NCBI RefSeq assembly: GCF_027594145.1
Contig: NZ_JAQFFK010000001.1
Span: forward strand, 124,001-188,000
Direction of reading: 5' to 3'
Source of the DNA: Methanococcoides alaskense
GTDB lineage: Archaea > Halobacteriota > Methanosarcinia > Methanosarcinales > Methanosarcinaceae
Length of the DNA: 64,000 nt
Below the pieces are notes generated by a model, which saw only the letters and a list, made by a program, of their open reading frames with translations, was not told where the DNA came from and made no database searches. The translations under genes and the position numbers were made by a program. Shown in pieces: positions 53,410 through 62,990 of this stretch; positions within the stretch are counted from its first letter, which is position 1, and each line of letters starts with the position of its first letter.

Positions 53410-54189
53410 TCAAAACTCTTTCTTTCTCGCTTCTGCAACACTATTTGCTATCCTTGCGGCAAAAGCACCTGCAACGAATCCAGCATCGATGTTGACTACT
53501 GATAATATGGAACATGACTGCAACATCGAAAGGAGTGCAGCTTCTCCTTTGGCACCGGCACCGTATCCGATCGATACGGGTAGCCCTATCACAGGTACAT
53601 CTATAAGGCTGGATACTACCGTTGGTAGAGTTCCCTCTCTTCCGGCTGCCACAACTATAGCGTCAGGTCTGTTCTCTTCAAAGACACTCATCTCGGATAT
53701 CAGCCTCTGGAACCCTGCCACGCCCACATCGTATATCTGAATTGTACTGCACCCCATCTCTGAGGCAGTCATGCGTGCTTCCTCTGCAACATCGATATCA
53801 GCAGTACCGGCTGTAATGATGGCCACAGTGCCTCCTGTCCTTGGTACAGGGGTGCTGTCATGCACTACCGCTGTTCTTGAATGCATGTCCCATTCAATAT
53901 TCTCCGGCTTGAATGCATTCCTAATGGCTGATGCATGTTCTTCATTAATGCGTGTAATAAGTGTTCTTCCCACAGCTTCATTGTGTGCTTTCACTATCTC
54001 TACTATGTCTTCAGGCTCCTTTCCTTCTGCAAGGATAGCTTCCATGTACCCTGTACGGTATTTGCGAAACGTGTCCAGTTTTGCGATATCGGAGACCGGA
54101 ACGTATCCCATGGAACGTATCTGGCTTTCTGCGTTCACAAGGTCTGTACTTCCTTCTTTCACCTGTCGCAATATATTCTTCAATTCCAT
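53410..54189 (-). CDS. larB: LarB, nickel-pincer cofactor precursor synthase
   Basis: Carboxylates and hydrolyses nicotinic acid adenine dinucleotide to pyridinium-3,5-biscarboxylic acid mononucleotide. The 259 residues have an N-terminal helical region (ELKNILRQVKEGSTDLVNAE) and a C-terminal PurE-like domain (GTVAIITAGTADIDVAEEAR, VAAGREGTLPTVVSSLIDVP, PVSIGYGAGAKGEAALLSML). The ATG at 54189 has AAAAGGA upstream and is preferred to a TTG at 54207. It forms an operon with larC. Confidence 0.92.
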   Translation of the reverse strand: MELKNILRQVKEGSTDLVNAESQIRSMGYVPVSDIAKLDTFRKYRTGYMEAILAEGKEPEDIVEIVKAHNEAVGRTLITRINEEHASAIRNAFKPENIEWDMHSRTAVVHDSTPVPRTGGTVAIITAGTADIDVAEEARMTASEMGCSTIQIYDVGVAGFQRLISEMSVFEENRPDAIVVAAGREGTLPTVVSSLIDVPVIGLPVSIGYGAGAKGEAALLSMLQSCSILSVVNIDAGFVAGAFAARIANSVAEARKKEF

Positions 54190-54321
54190 GCTCGATCCTT
54201 TTACCAATGGACTGGACTATATAAATAAAAGTCCCTTTTAGGCAAAGACTAATAACGATAGCTTGCTTTAAATGTAGTCTGATAGCGTGGAAATCAGGTA
54301 CTAATCACAGGTTTAGAGATC

Positions 54322-57300
54322 ATGTCACAAAGATCAAAAGATATGGCACTTCGTAATTTCAAAAAAGGGATGTCCCTTTTAGATGCCGGACAGCAGAAAG
54401 ACGCTCTTGAGTTACTGCTTGTTGCTGAAAAGCAAGCAAAGGATGCAGATTCTATCGATCTGCTAATAAATACTCTTCAATCTGTTGCAGAAATAATGGA
54501 ATCCAGAGGGGAAATTGATGCAGCTCTTGAGAGATATATGGAAGCATCTGAGCTACTGGATGATCTTGCAAAGTCCGACCCCACTTTTGTAGAGCACAAA
54601 GCCCTGGCTATGAACAAGGTCGCTACTCTTCTTGTCAATAAAGGTGATACAGAGCATGCCGGACCTTTCTTTGAGGAAACGATAAAAGCATATGATAAAC
54701 TGCTTTCAAAAGAGCCGAATAATGTTGTTAATTGTTCATCTGCTTCATCTGCGCTCAATGATGCTGCTACCATCCTTGCTGAAATAGGTCAGCAAAAGGA
54801 TGCAAAAGAAAGGTTCGAAAGAGCCCTTAAGTTATCAACTAAGCTCATTGTACTCGATCCTCTGAACAATTCCAATGGTATTAAAGCTCTGACCATTCAG
54901 ACCAATCTTGCCAATCTTCTCTATGATATGGGAATTCTGGAAGATGCAAGAATGAATTTTGAAAGTGCTTATGGCGGATATTCCGGACTGCTAAAGAACG
55001 ATACCTCTGACAATTTGTTCCGTGACCACCTAGTAGATATACTGGATAAACAGGTCCATGTCCTTCTTGATATGCAGGAATACGATGCTTCCAGCAAAAA
55101 GCTTCATGAACTGTTGGATATGCTTCAAAGTCTCGCAAAGGATGAACCACGTTTCCTTGAAAGAATCACTGATTCTATTTTCGGACTGGTAAATCTTGCC
55201 CGCGACAATGCGGATCGGGGAATGCTTGCCGATGCCCGTTCAAGGTATGAGTTCACACTTACTGTTCTTATGGATCTTATACAGGATGAGCCTGATTACG
55301 CAATTTTCCTTCCAACGGTCCGTACGATACTTACTGATCTGGAATCTCTTCTTGAAACTGATAATGATGTCAGCGAAAAGGAAGCCGATCTCAATATACT
55401 CATCTCTATGTACGAGAAGCTTTCCACTCTTGATACTTCTGATCTCTCATATGCTACAAAGATCTCCGAACTCAATGACCGCATGGTGCACCTTCTGATA
55501 GGTGCTGGTCGCCTTGATGATGTTCGTGCAAAGGCTGCTCTAACTCTTGACGACCTCATGGATCTGATACAGGAGGATCCTAAGAATGTCAATTTACTTT
55601 CTATGATCCGTGAGATGCTGGATGATCTGGAATCTCTTCTCGACACTGATCGTGATGTCAACGAACATAAGTCTAATCTCAATACCCTCATCTATATGTA
55701 CGAGAATCTTTCCGATATTTATCCTTCTGACGTATCTTATGTTACAAAGATCTCCGATCTCGATAACTGCATGATACGTCATTTGATAAATTCTGGTCGT
55801 CTTGATGATGCCCGTTCAAGGTCTGATTCCACGCTTGATGTTCTTATGGACTTGGTTCAGAAGGAGCCTGACAATGTTACTTTCCTTTCCATGATCCATA
55901 CGATCATTAATGACATGGAATCTCTTCTTGAAACTGACATGGATGCCAGCAAACAGGAATCTAACCTCAATGCCCTGATATCTATGTACGAGATGCTTTC
56001 CAATATCGATCCTTCCGACTTCTCTCATCATGTAAAGATCGCTGAACTCAATGAGCGTATGGGTCGTTTTTTAATGAATGCTGGTCGTCTTGATGACGCT
56101 CGTTCAAGGTATAGTTCCACACTTAATGTTCTGACGAAATTGATCAAGGAAGAACCTGATAATACCAATTTCCTTTCTATATTCCGTACAATAGTGAACG
56201 ATATGGAAGCTCTTTTTGAAATGAACGATGATGAAAGTGAAAAAGGATCTGATCTCAATGTTCTTATTTCTATATATGAGAACCTTTCCATTCTTGATCC
56301 CTCCGACCTTTCTCATCATGTGAAGATCGCCGAACTCAATGAGCGGGTGGGCAACCTTTTGATGAACGCCGGACGCCTCGATGCTGCCCGTGCAAAGTAT
56401 GATTCAGCACTCACTGTTCTGATGGATCTTATTCAGGAGGATCCTGATAATGTCACTTTCCATTCTATGTTCCGTATTTTACTTGCAGATATGGAACATC
56501 TTCTTGAGGTTGATTGTGCTGACAGCGAAAAGGAATTTGATATCAATGTCCTTATCTCTATGTACGAGAAACTTTCCCAGCTGTATCCCTCCGATCTCTC
56601 CCATTATGTGAAGATCGCCGAACTCGATCACCGCATGGGCAATATTCTGATGAACGCCGGTCGTCTCTCTGCTTCCCGTTCAAAATATGAGTCCACACTT
56701 AACGATCTGATAAAGCTTATTCAGAAGGAACCTGGGAATCTCACTTTCATTTCTATAGTCCGTACGATACTTAGTGACATGGAGTCTCTTATCAAAATGA
56801 ACGATAATGACGTTGAAAAAGAATATATTTTCAATGTCCTCATTTCTATGTATGAGAACCTTTCCACTCTTCATCCTTCCGATCTCTCGTATCTGGCAAA
56901 GCTCGCCGAACTCAATGAGGGCATGATCATCCTTTTGATAAATGCTGGTCGTCTTGCCGATGCCCGTTCAAAATATGATTCTACCCTTGACGTTCTTATG
57001 GACCTGTTACAAAAGGAATCTGATAATGTCACTTTCCTTTCTATGATACGTACGATACTTAGTGACATGGAATATCTTCTTGAGACTGATTATTCTGACA
57101 CTGAACGGGAAGCTGAGCTCAATGTCCTCATCTCTATGTACGAGAAGCTTTCTACTCTTGATCCTTCCGATCTCTCGTATCATGCAAAGCTCGCCGAACT
57201 CAATGACCGTATGATCATCCTTTTGCTAACCACTGGTCGTCTTGACGAAGCTTGTTCAAAATGTGATTCCACGCTTGATGTTCTTATGGACCTGGTTCAG

Positions 57301-59457
57301 AAGGAGCCCGATAATGTCACTTTCCTTTCCATGATCCATACGATACTGAATGACATGGAATCTCTTTTCGAAACTGAAGGTGATGCCAGTAAAAAGGAAG
57401 CTGATGTCAATTTCCTGATCTCGATGTATGAGAAGCTTTCCACTCTTGATCCATCTGATCTCTCTTATCATGCAAAGATCGCTGGACTCAATGAGGGCAT
57501 GATAATTCTTTTGATAAATGCTGGTCGTCTTGATGATGCTCGTTCAAGGTCTGATTCCACGCTTGATGTTCTTATGGACCTGGTTCAGAAGGAGCCCGAT
57601 AATGTCACTTTCCTTTCCATGATCCATACGATACTGAATGACATGGAATCTCTTTTCGAAACTGAAGGTGATGCCAGTAAAAAGGAAGCTGATGTCACTT
57701 TCCTGATCTCGATGTATGAGAAGCTTTCCACTCTTGATCCATCTGATCTCTCTTATCATGCAAAGATCGCTGGACTCAATGAGGGCATGATAATTCTTTT
57801 GATAAATGCTGGTCGTCTTGATGATGCTCGTTCAAGGTCTGATTCCACGCTTGATGTTCTTATGGACCTGGTTCAGAAGGAGCCCGATAATGTCACTTTC
57901 CTTTCCATGATCCATACGATACTGAATGACATGGAATCTCTTTTCGAAACTGAAGGTGATGCCAGTAAAAAGGAAGCTGATGTCAATTTCCTGATCTCGA
58001 TGTATGAGAAGCTTTCCACTCTTGATCCATCTGATCTCTCTTATCATGCAAAGATCGCTGGACTCAATGAGGGCATGATAATTCTTTTGATAAATGCTGG
58101 TCGTCTTGATGATGCTCGTTCAAGGTCTGATTCCACGCTTGATGTTCTTATGGACCTGGTTCAGAAGGAGCCTGATAATGTCACTTTCCTTTCCATGATC
58201 CATACGATACTGAATGACATGGAATCTCTTTTCGAAACTGAAGGTGATGCCAGTAAAAAGGAAGCTGATGTCAATTTCCTGATCTCGATGTATGAGAAGC
58301 TTTCCACTCTTGATCCATCTGATCTCTCTTATCATGCAAAGATCGCTGGACTCAATGAGGGCATGATAATTCTTTTGATAAATGCTGGTCGTCTTGATGA
58401 TGCCCGTTCAAGGTCTGATTCCACGCTTGATGTTCTTATGGACCTGGTGCAAAAGGAGCCTGATAATGTCACTTTCCTTTCCATGATCCATACGATATTG
58501 ACTGATCTGGAATCTCTTCTTGATACGGAATTTGATGCCAGTAAAAAGGAATCGGATCTCAATTTCCTCATCTCGATGTATGAGAAGCTTTCCACTCTGG
58601 TTCCTTCCGACCTTTCGTATCATATAAAGATCGTAGAACTCAATGAGCCAATGATCGGTCTTTTGATGAATGCTGGTCTTATCGATGATGTCCGTTCAAG
58701 GTATGGTTCTATTCTTAATATCCTGATGAAATTGATGGAAGAGGAGCCTGAAAACGTCACTTTCATTTCTATGTTCCGTAATGTATTGTCGGATATGGAA
58801 AGTCTTCTTGAAATTGACTGTGATGACAGTGAAAAAGAAGCGGATCTCAATGTCCTTATCTCTATGTACGAGAAGCTTTCTCTTCTTGATCCATCTGATC
58901 TTTCGCATCATGCGAAGGTGGCTGATCTCTATGACCGCATGGGCAGTTTTTTGATGAATGCTGGTAGGAATGTTGATGCACGTTCAAGTTATGATATGTC
59001 ATTAAGCATCAGGAACATACTTATTGAGAAAGGTGAATCGCCAATGCTGCAGGAGTTCGGGATAGCTTCTATCAGGAACAATCTTGGTACGATGTTTGCA
59101 CAGGATGGTGAGTTTGCAGAAGCCAAAGCAATGTTCGAGGCTTCCCTTAAAACGTATGTCGATCTTTTTGACAGGGATAAAGAGGATGCAGCATATCAGT
59201 ACGGTGCTGCTCTTACATTGAACAATCTTGCAAAACTGTTCGCGGATATGGGTCGCGATGAAGATGCAAAGAGCATCTATGAATCAGCACTTGAGGCATA
59301 TGTTGAATTGCTTAATGCTGACCCGGAGAATGTTCGTTACAAGAAACACGCTTCCATAACCCTTGATAATCTTGGTTCATTGCTTGGTGAGATGGGAAGG
59401 GGCGAAGATTCTATCCGTATGCATGAGGCAGCACAGGAATTAAGAAGCGAGATCTGA
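54322..59457 (+). CDS. Giant TPR/helical-repeat protein with amplified 96-residue repeats
   Basis: A 1711-residue all-helical protein without signal peptide or membrane segment. Residues 1-290 and about 1560-1711 are TPR-like (ALERYMEASELLDDLAKSDP; EDAKSIYESALEAYVELL). Between them are 13 copies of an about 96-residue unit built around LNVLISMYEKLSTLDPSDLS and GRLDDARSRSDSTLDVLMDL. Four consecutive units are almost identical in DNA. Methanosarcinales carry several large TPR proteins that serve as protein-binding scaffolds; the partner here is unknown. It stands alone, with a hairpin after its stop. Confidence 0.88.
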   Translation: MSQRSKDMALRNFKKGMSLLDAGQQKDALELLLVAEKQAKDADSIDLLINTLQSVAEIMESRGEIDAALERYMEASELLDDLAKSDPTFVEHKALAMNKVATLLVNKGDTEHAGPFFEETIKAYDKLLSKEPNNVVNCSSASSALNDAATILAEIGQQKDAKERFERALKLSTKLIVLDPLNNSNGIKALTIQTNLANLLYDMGILEDARMNFESAYGGYSGLLKNDTSDNLFRDHLVDILDKQVHVLLDMQEYDASSKKLHELLDMLQSLAKDEPRFLERITDSIFGLVNLARDNADRGMLADARSRYEFTLTVLMDLIQDEPDYAIFLPTVRTILTDLESLLETDNDVSEKEADLNILISMYEKLSTLDTSDLSYATKISELNDRMVHLLIGAGRLDDVRAKAALTLDDLMDLIQEDPKNVNLLSMIREMLDDLESLLDTDRDVNEHKSNLNTLIYMYENLSDIYPSDVSYVTKISDLDNCMIRHLINSGRLDDARSRSDSTLDVLMDLVQKEPDNVTFLSMIHTIINDMESLLETDMDASKQESNLNALISMYEMLSNIDPSDFSHHVKIAELNERMGRFLMNAGRLDDARSRYSSTLNVLTKLIKEEPDNTNFLSIFRTIVNDMEALFEMNDDESEKGSDLNVLISIYENLSILDPSDLSHHVKIAELNERVGNLLMNAGRLDAARAKYDSALTVLMDLIQEDPDNVTFHSMFRILLADMEHLLEVDCADSEKEFDINVLISMYEKLSQLYPSDLSHYVKIAELDHRMGNILMNAGRLSASRSKYESTLNDLIKLIQKEPGNLTFISIVRTILSDMESLIKMNDNDVEKEYIFNVLISMYENLSTLHPSDLSYLAKLAELNEGMIILLINAGRLADARSKYDSTLDVLMDLLQKESDNVTFLSMIRTILSDMEYLLETDYSDTEREAELNVLISMYEKLSTLDPSDLSYHAKLAELNDRMIILLLTTGRLDEACSKCDSTLDVLMDLVQKEPDNVTFLSMIHTILNDMESLFETEGDASKKEADVNFLISMYEKLSTLDPSDLSYHAKIAGLNEGMIILLINAGRLDDARSRSDSTLDVLMDLVQKEPDNVTFLSMIHTILNDMESLFETEGDASKKEADVTFLISMYEKLSTLDPSDLSYHAKIAGLNEGMIILLINAGRLDDARSRSDSTLDVLMDLVQKEPDNVTFLSMIHTILNDMESLFETEGDASKKEADVNFLISMYEKLSTLDPSDLSYHAKIAGLNEGMIILLINAGRLDDARSRSDSTLDVLMDLVQKEPDNVTFLSMIHTILNDMESLFETEGDASKKEADVNFLISMYEKLSTLDPSDLSYHAKIAGLNEGMIILLINAGRLDDARSRSDSTLDVLMDLVQKEPDNVTFLSMIHTILTDLESLLDTEFDASKKESDLNFLISMYEKLSTLVPSDLSYHIKIVELNEPMIGLLMNAGLIDDVRSRYGSILNILMKLMEEEPENVTFISMFRNVLSDMESLLEIDCDDSEKEADLNVLISMYEKLSLLDPSDLSHHAKVADLYDRMGSFLMNAGRNVDARSSYDMSLSIRNILIEKGESPMLQEFGIASIRNNLGTMFAQDGEFAEAKAMFEASLKTYVDLFDRDKEDAAYQYGAALTLNNLAKLFADMGRDEDAKSIYESALEAYVELLNADPENVRYKKHASITLDNLGSLLGEMGRGEDSIRMHEAAQELRSEI
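57265..58416 (+). repeat. Four near-identical 288-bp tandem units inside the TPR gene
   Basis: Units begin with GATTCCACGCTTGATG at 57265, 57553, 57841 and 58129, and a fifth more diverged unit begins at 58417. Differences within the first four are isolated, such as an Asn/Thr change in unit 2 and a silent change in unit 4. Outer units of the same gene are much more diverged. This indicates recent expansion or gene conversion. Confidence 0.95.
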
Positions 59458-59474
59458 ACAGGAAGTTCTTTTAT

Positions 59475-59513
59475 AGGGATAGGTATTTCTTACGGAAAGT
59501 AAGATACCTCCCT
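59475..59513 (+). terminator. Hairpin between the TPR gene and the U32 peptidase gene
   Basis: AGGGATAGGTATTTCTTAC pairs with GTAAGATACCTCCCT with single-base bulges, around loop GGAAA. It lies 18 bp after the TPR stop and 22 bp before the next start. There is only a weak T-tract, so it may be a terminator or a leader structure of the U32 gene. Confidence 0.5.
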
Positions 59514-59534
59514 TAAAATTGATGAGTTGATATT

Positions 59535-62015
59535 TTGAAAAATGATAATACGGTCTGTAATACTCCTCCGGAAATACTGGCTCCGGCGGGCGATGTCGAT
59601 GCATTGATAGGTGCAATTAAAGGCGGTGCCGATGCTGTCTATTTTGGTGTTACGGACCTTAATGCAAGAAAAGGCGCGAAGAACTTTTCCGTAGATGATC
59701 TTGAGGAAACCATCGATCTGCTTCACTCTCATGGTATCAAGGCTTTCCTTGCATTGAACATACCTGTGAAACAGAATGAGCTCCAACATGCCCTTGATGT
59801 TGTGGATAAAGCATATTCGCTTGGTATCGATGCGATCATCCTTCAGGACCTCGGGCTTTTGAGCATCCTTCACAGGAGCTATCCTGACCTTGCGTTGCAT
59901 GCAAGCACACAGATGACCATTCATACGATCGAAGGTGTGAACTTTATAGCAAATGCCGGTGCGGTCCGTGTCATTGTTTCGAGGGAACTTGAGGTCCGGG
60001 AGATCGAGGACATCGTTAAGAATTCCGATGTTGAGATCGAGATATTTGTACACGGTGCGTTGTGCTATTCTTATTCCGGTAAATGTCTTTTCAGCAGTTT
60101 CATTAATGACCGCAGTGCCAATCGTGGTGCGTGTGCACAGCCTTGCAGACGACCTTATGTTTTTGTTGTGAACGGTCGGAGCGTGAATGAGAAGATAACA
60201 GGTAGATTCCCTATCAGTTGTGCGGAGCTCTGCACTCTTTCCGAGATTGGTGATATTGTCAAAACCGGTGTGAAAAGCTTGAAGATAGAAGGCAGGATGA
60301 AAAGACCGGAATATGTGACCGAAAGTTCTCAGGCTTATAAGCAGGTCGTGGAAGCTTTCTGTGGTTCTAAGGAACTTAGTGAGGATGAGATCAAGGGATT
60401 CGAAAAAGACCTTGCGCAGTTGTTCTACAGAGGATTTACCAAAGGTTTCGTTCTTGGTGACAGGGATGTCGCACATCCGAAATACAGTTCAAGTTATGGT
60501 GTATTTTTAGGCAAGATCACCAATGTGAAGGATTTCAAGTACAATACAAGCATTACTCTGACATTGGACGAGGATATTCGTCTGAAAGATGGTGTGGGCA
60601 TACATACAAAGGCCGGTGTTCTGGGATCAGCTGTGAATAAGCTTTTTGATGCAGATGGCGAGGAGATCAAAGAGGCAAATAAAGGGGATACTGTTACTCT
60701 TGAGATAAGCTCGAAGACCGGTAAGGCTGTTTCCGTTGGCAATGAGGTTTATCTGACTACAGATCAAAGACTTCTGGAACGTTTGCAGCGAACACGGAAA
60801 CAGGGGTTGCCGGTTTCCATTGAAGTGGATGCAAGTGTGGATGAGGTTCTGAAGGTTAGGATATCTTCTACTTCTTTTAGTGCTGAGTTCGTTGATGATT
60901 TCGTAGTACAAAAGGCCCAGAAGGCACCGATGTCAAAGGAAAAGATCGTTGAGGCAATGGAGAAGCTCGGTGATACCTCATTTGAGGCAAAGGACGTCGA
61001 TGTGAATATAAATGGTGATATTTTCATTCCCATGGGAGTGCTCACAAATGCCAGAAGACAGGCTGCGGATATGCTGCTGGAAAAGATACTGGCATCTTAC
61101 CGAAGGGAAGAAAAGCATCCGAAGTTGTCCGATATGACACATTTCTGCGATGATAAGGCTGCCGTTGGATCTGAAATTACTATCCCTCTCCTAAGTGTGG
61201 AAGTAAAGAACAGCGGTGCTCTTTTTGATGCTGTGGAATGTGGTGCCGACATTGTTTATCTGCCGATCAGTAAATTTTCTGAATTGCTTTCAGAGGAGTA
61301 TGCTGAAATGTTCAGGGATGTCAAGGAAACGGTGGAGATCGTTGTGCTGGCTCCCCGTATATCCCATGAAGCTGAGCTGAATGCACTTGTTCCAATGTTC
61401 GAGACCGTAAAAGAGGAAGGTCTGCGTATAGCTTGTTATACTCTGGGACAGGTCGAGTTGGCAAGAAAGATGAGCATTCCTTTTGTTGTGCAGAAGGAGT
61501 TCAACACATTCAATTCCTATACTTCGGATGAGTTCTACAGGGCAGGGGCATTCCGTGTGACCCTTTCCAGTGAACTCAATATGGATGAGATGAAAGATGT
61601 GGCAGATGATATCTCCTGCCGCGGTAAGTCTCACCAGCTCGAAGCGGTTGCACATGGACGGGAACTTATGCTCATAACCGAACATGATCTGCTAAAACCT
61701 CTTATCGATAATGGGATCACCATTGAAGGCAGTGAGGTCCTTCTTGTCGATTCGAAGAGTGATGAATATCCTGTTAAGCGTGTCGGGGAAAGGACGCTTA
61801 TCTATGATTCAATGGTCATTGAGATGCTGGACCATGTGGACAAGTTCGAAGAATGCAGGATCGATGTGATACGTCTGGACCTTTCCCTTTATGGTAAAAA
61901 GGATGTTCAGGAAATTACATCTGCATATCGCCGGGTCATGGATGGTAAGGATGCGGTCATCTATTCCAAACGGGGTTCTGATTTCACTTCCGGTCACTAT
62001 TTCAAAGGTGTGTGA
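59535..62015 (+). CDS. U32-family peptidase-like protein
   Basis: An 826-residue protein with the U32 core at about 12-300: [40 protein letters not shown], and the signature [20 protein letters not shown] followed by [11 protein letters not shown], whose cysteines suggest an iron-sulfur site. A DUF3656-type middle region and a second barrel-like part (about 545-750) follow. Bacterial U32 proteins include RlhA and TrhP, which hydroxylate RNA, so an RNA-modifying role is as likely as proteolysis. The start is a TTG at 59535. It is followed 1 bp later by maf. Confidence 0.88.
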   Translation: MKNDNTVCNTPPEILAPAGDVDALIGAIKGGADAVYFGVTDLNARKGAKNFSVDDLEETIDLLHSHGIKAFLALNIPVKQNELQHALDVVDKAYSLGIDAIILQDLGLLSILHRSYPDLALHASTQMTIHTIEGVNFIANAGAVRVIVSRELEVREIEDIVKNSDVEIEIFVHGALCYSYSGKCLFSSFINDRSANRGACAQPCRRPYVFVVNGRSVNEKITGRFPISCAELCTLSEIGDIVKTGVKSLKIEGRMKRPEYVTESSQAYKQVVEAFCGSKELSEDEIKGFEKDLAQLFYRGFTKGFVLGDRDVAHPKYSSSYGVFLGKITNVKDFKYNTSITLTLDEDIRLKDGVGIHTKAGVLGSAVNKLFDADGEEIKEANKGDTVTLEISSKTGKAVSVGNEVYLTTDQRLLERLQRTRKQGLPVSIEVDASVDEVLKVRISSTSFSAEFVDDFVVQKAQKAPMSKEKIVEAMEKLGDTSFEAKDVDVNINGDIFIPMGVLTNARRQAADMLLEKILASYRREEKHPKLSDMTHFCDDKAAVGSEITIPLLSVEVKNSGALFDAVECGADIVYLPISKFSELLSEEYAEMFRDVKETVEIVVLAPRISHEAELNALVPMFETVKEEGLRIACYTLGQVELARKMSIPFVVQKEFNTFNSYTSDEFYRAGAFRVTLSSELNMDEMKDVADDISCRGKSHQLEAVAHGRELMLITEHDLLKPLIDNGITIEGSEVLLVDSKSDEYPVKRVGERTLIYDSMVIEMLDHVDKFEECRIDVIRLDLSLYGKKDVQEITSAYRRVMDGKDAVIYSKRGSDFTSGHYFKGV

Positions 62016-62016
62016 T

Positions 62017-62604
62017 GTGAGAAAGGTCGTACTTGCTTCCGCCTCTCCTCGCAGGAAAGAGCTGCTTTCCCAGTTGATCGGGAATAATTTTGAGGTATGC
62101 GTTAGCTCGTACGAAGAAACTCATCGCCATGACATGACAGTTGAGGAGTTGGTGGTCTTTCACTCTTTGGAGAAAGCAAAGGATGTTGCCTTAAGTTTCG
62201 ATTCGGGCATCATCATCTCCGCGGACACTGTTGTTTTCTGTGAAGGAGCCGCTCTGGGGAAACCACATACTCCGGAAAAGGCAAAAGAAATGCTTGAAAG
62301 TATAAGTGGGAAGTCTGTTCAGGCTATCACCGGAATGACCGTTCTCGATATGGATTCCGGTAAATGTGTCAGTGAATACGTGAGTACGGATGTTAATATG
62401 AAACAGATGTCCTCTGATGAGATCGTATCCTATGTGAATTCAGGAGAACCGCTTGACAAAGCTGGAGCTTTTGCAATACAGGGGAAAGGGGCTGTACTTG
62501 TTGAAAGTATCCATGGGGATTTCTTCAATGTCGTTGGTCTTCCCCTTTTCAGGCTTGGTACAATTCTTCAGGAAATGGGTATCTCTATCTTTGATGATGG
62601 TTGA
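62017..62604 (+). CDS. maf: Maf-family nucleotide pyrophosphatase
   Basis: A 195-residue house-cleaning NTP pyrophosphatase. It starts at a GTG at 62017 with AAGGTG upstream, right after the U32 stop. Motifs: [20 protein letters not shown] at the N-terminus, [20 protein letters not shown] with the catalytic Asp, [14 protein letters not shown], and [20 protein letters not shown]. It removes modified or non-canonical nucleotides such as m5UTP, pseudo-UTP or dTTP in family members. It is coupled to the U32 gene. Confidence 0.93.
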   Translation: MRKVVLASASPRRKELLSQLIGNNFEVCVSSYEETHRHDMTVEELVVFHSLEKAKDVALSFDSGIIISADTVVFCEGAALGKPHTPEKAKEMLESISGKSVQAITGMTVLDMDSGKCVSEYVSTDVNMKQMSSDEIVSYVNSGEPLDKAGAFAIQGKGAVLVESIHGDFFNVVGLPLFRLGTILQEMGISIFDDG

Positions 62605-62705
62605 TGTTCGATACTCCTGTCAGACCCTTTTCAATTTTATTAAATTACAGTTCACCGAAAAAGACATAAGCGATGTTCTTCAACTATTTTTAAGGAGTGG
62701 TTATC

Positions 62706-62990
62706 ATGGCAACAGCAAAATGGAATGGGGTTTTACTTGCGGAAAGTGATTCGGTAAAAGTGATCGAAGGAAATCTTTATTTTCCACCTGAGTCAGTGAA
62801 CAAAGAACTTTTTAGGGAGTCGGATACTCGTTACCAATGTCCCTGGAAAGGCCTGGCATATTATTTCGATATAGTTGTCAACGAGGAAGAAAATAAGGAC
62901 GCTGCCTGGTCCTATCTTGAACCGAAAGAGGCAGCAAAAGAGATTGCGGGTCATTTTGCTTTTGGGAATGGGGTTGAGTTAATCCCTTAA
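62706..62990 (+). CDS. DUF427 protein
   Basis: A 94-residue single DUF427 domain: ATAKWNGVLLAESDSVKVIE, YQCPWKGLAYYFDIVVN and AAWSYLEPKEAAKEIAGHFA. The fold is a small beta barrel of unknown function. AAGGAG at 62692 precedes the ATG at 62706. Its TAA stop shares TTAA with the stop of the convergent thiamine-diphosphate enzyme gene, so the two genes overlap by 4 bp. Confidence 0.85.
   Translation: MATAKWNGVLLAESDSVKVIEGNLYFPPESVNKELFRESDTRYQCPWKGLAYYFDIVVNEEENKDAAWSYLEPKEAAKEIAGHFAFGNGVELIP

Noticed and set aside
57256-58335. Four antisense 71-codon frames at 288-bp spacing
   Set aside because: They are mirror frames of the amplified TPR units and repeat only because the sense DNA repeats.
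59490-60476. 328-codon minus-strand frame opposite the U32 gene
   Set aside because: The plus strand carries the recognised U32 motifs; the minus frame has no family features.
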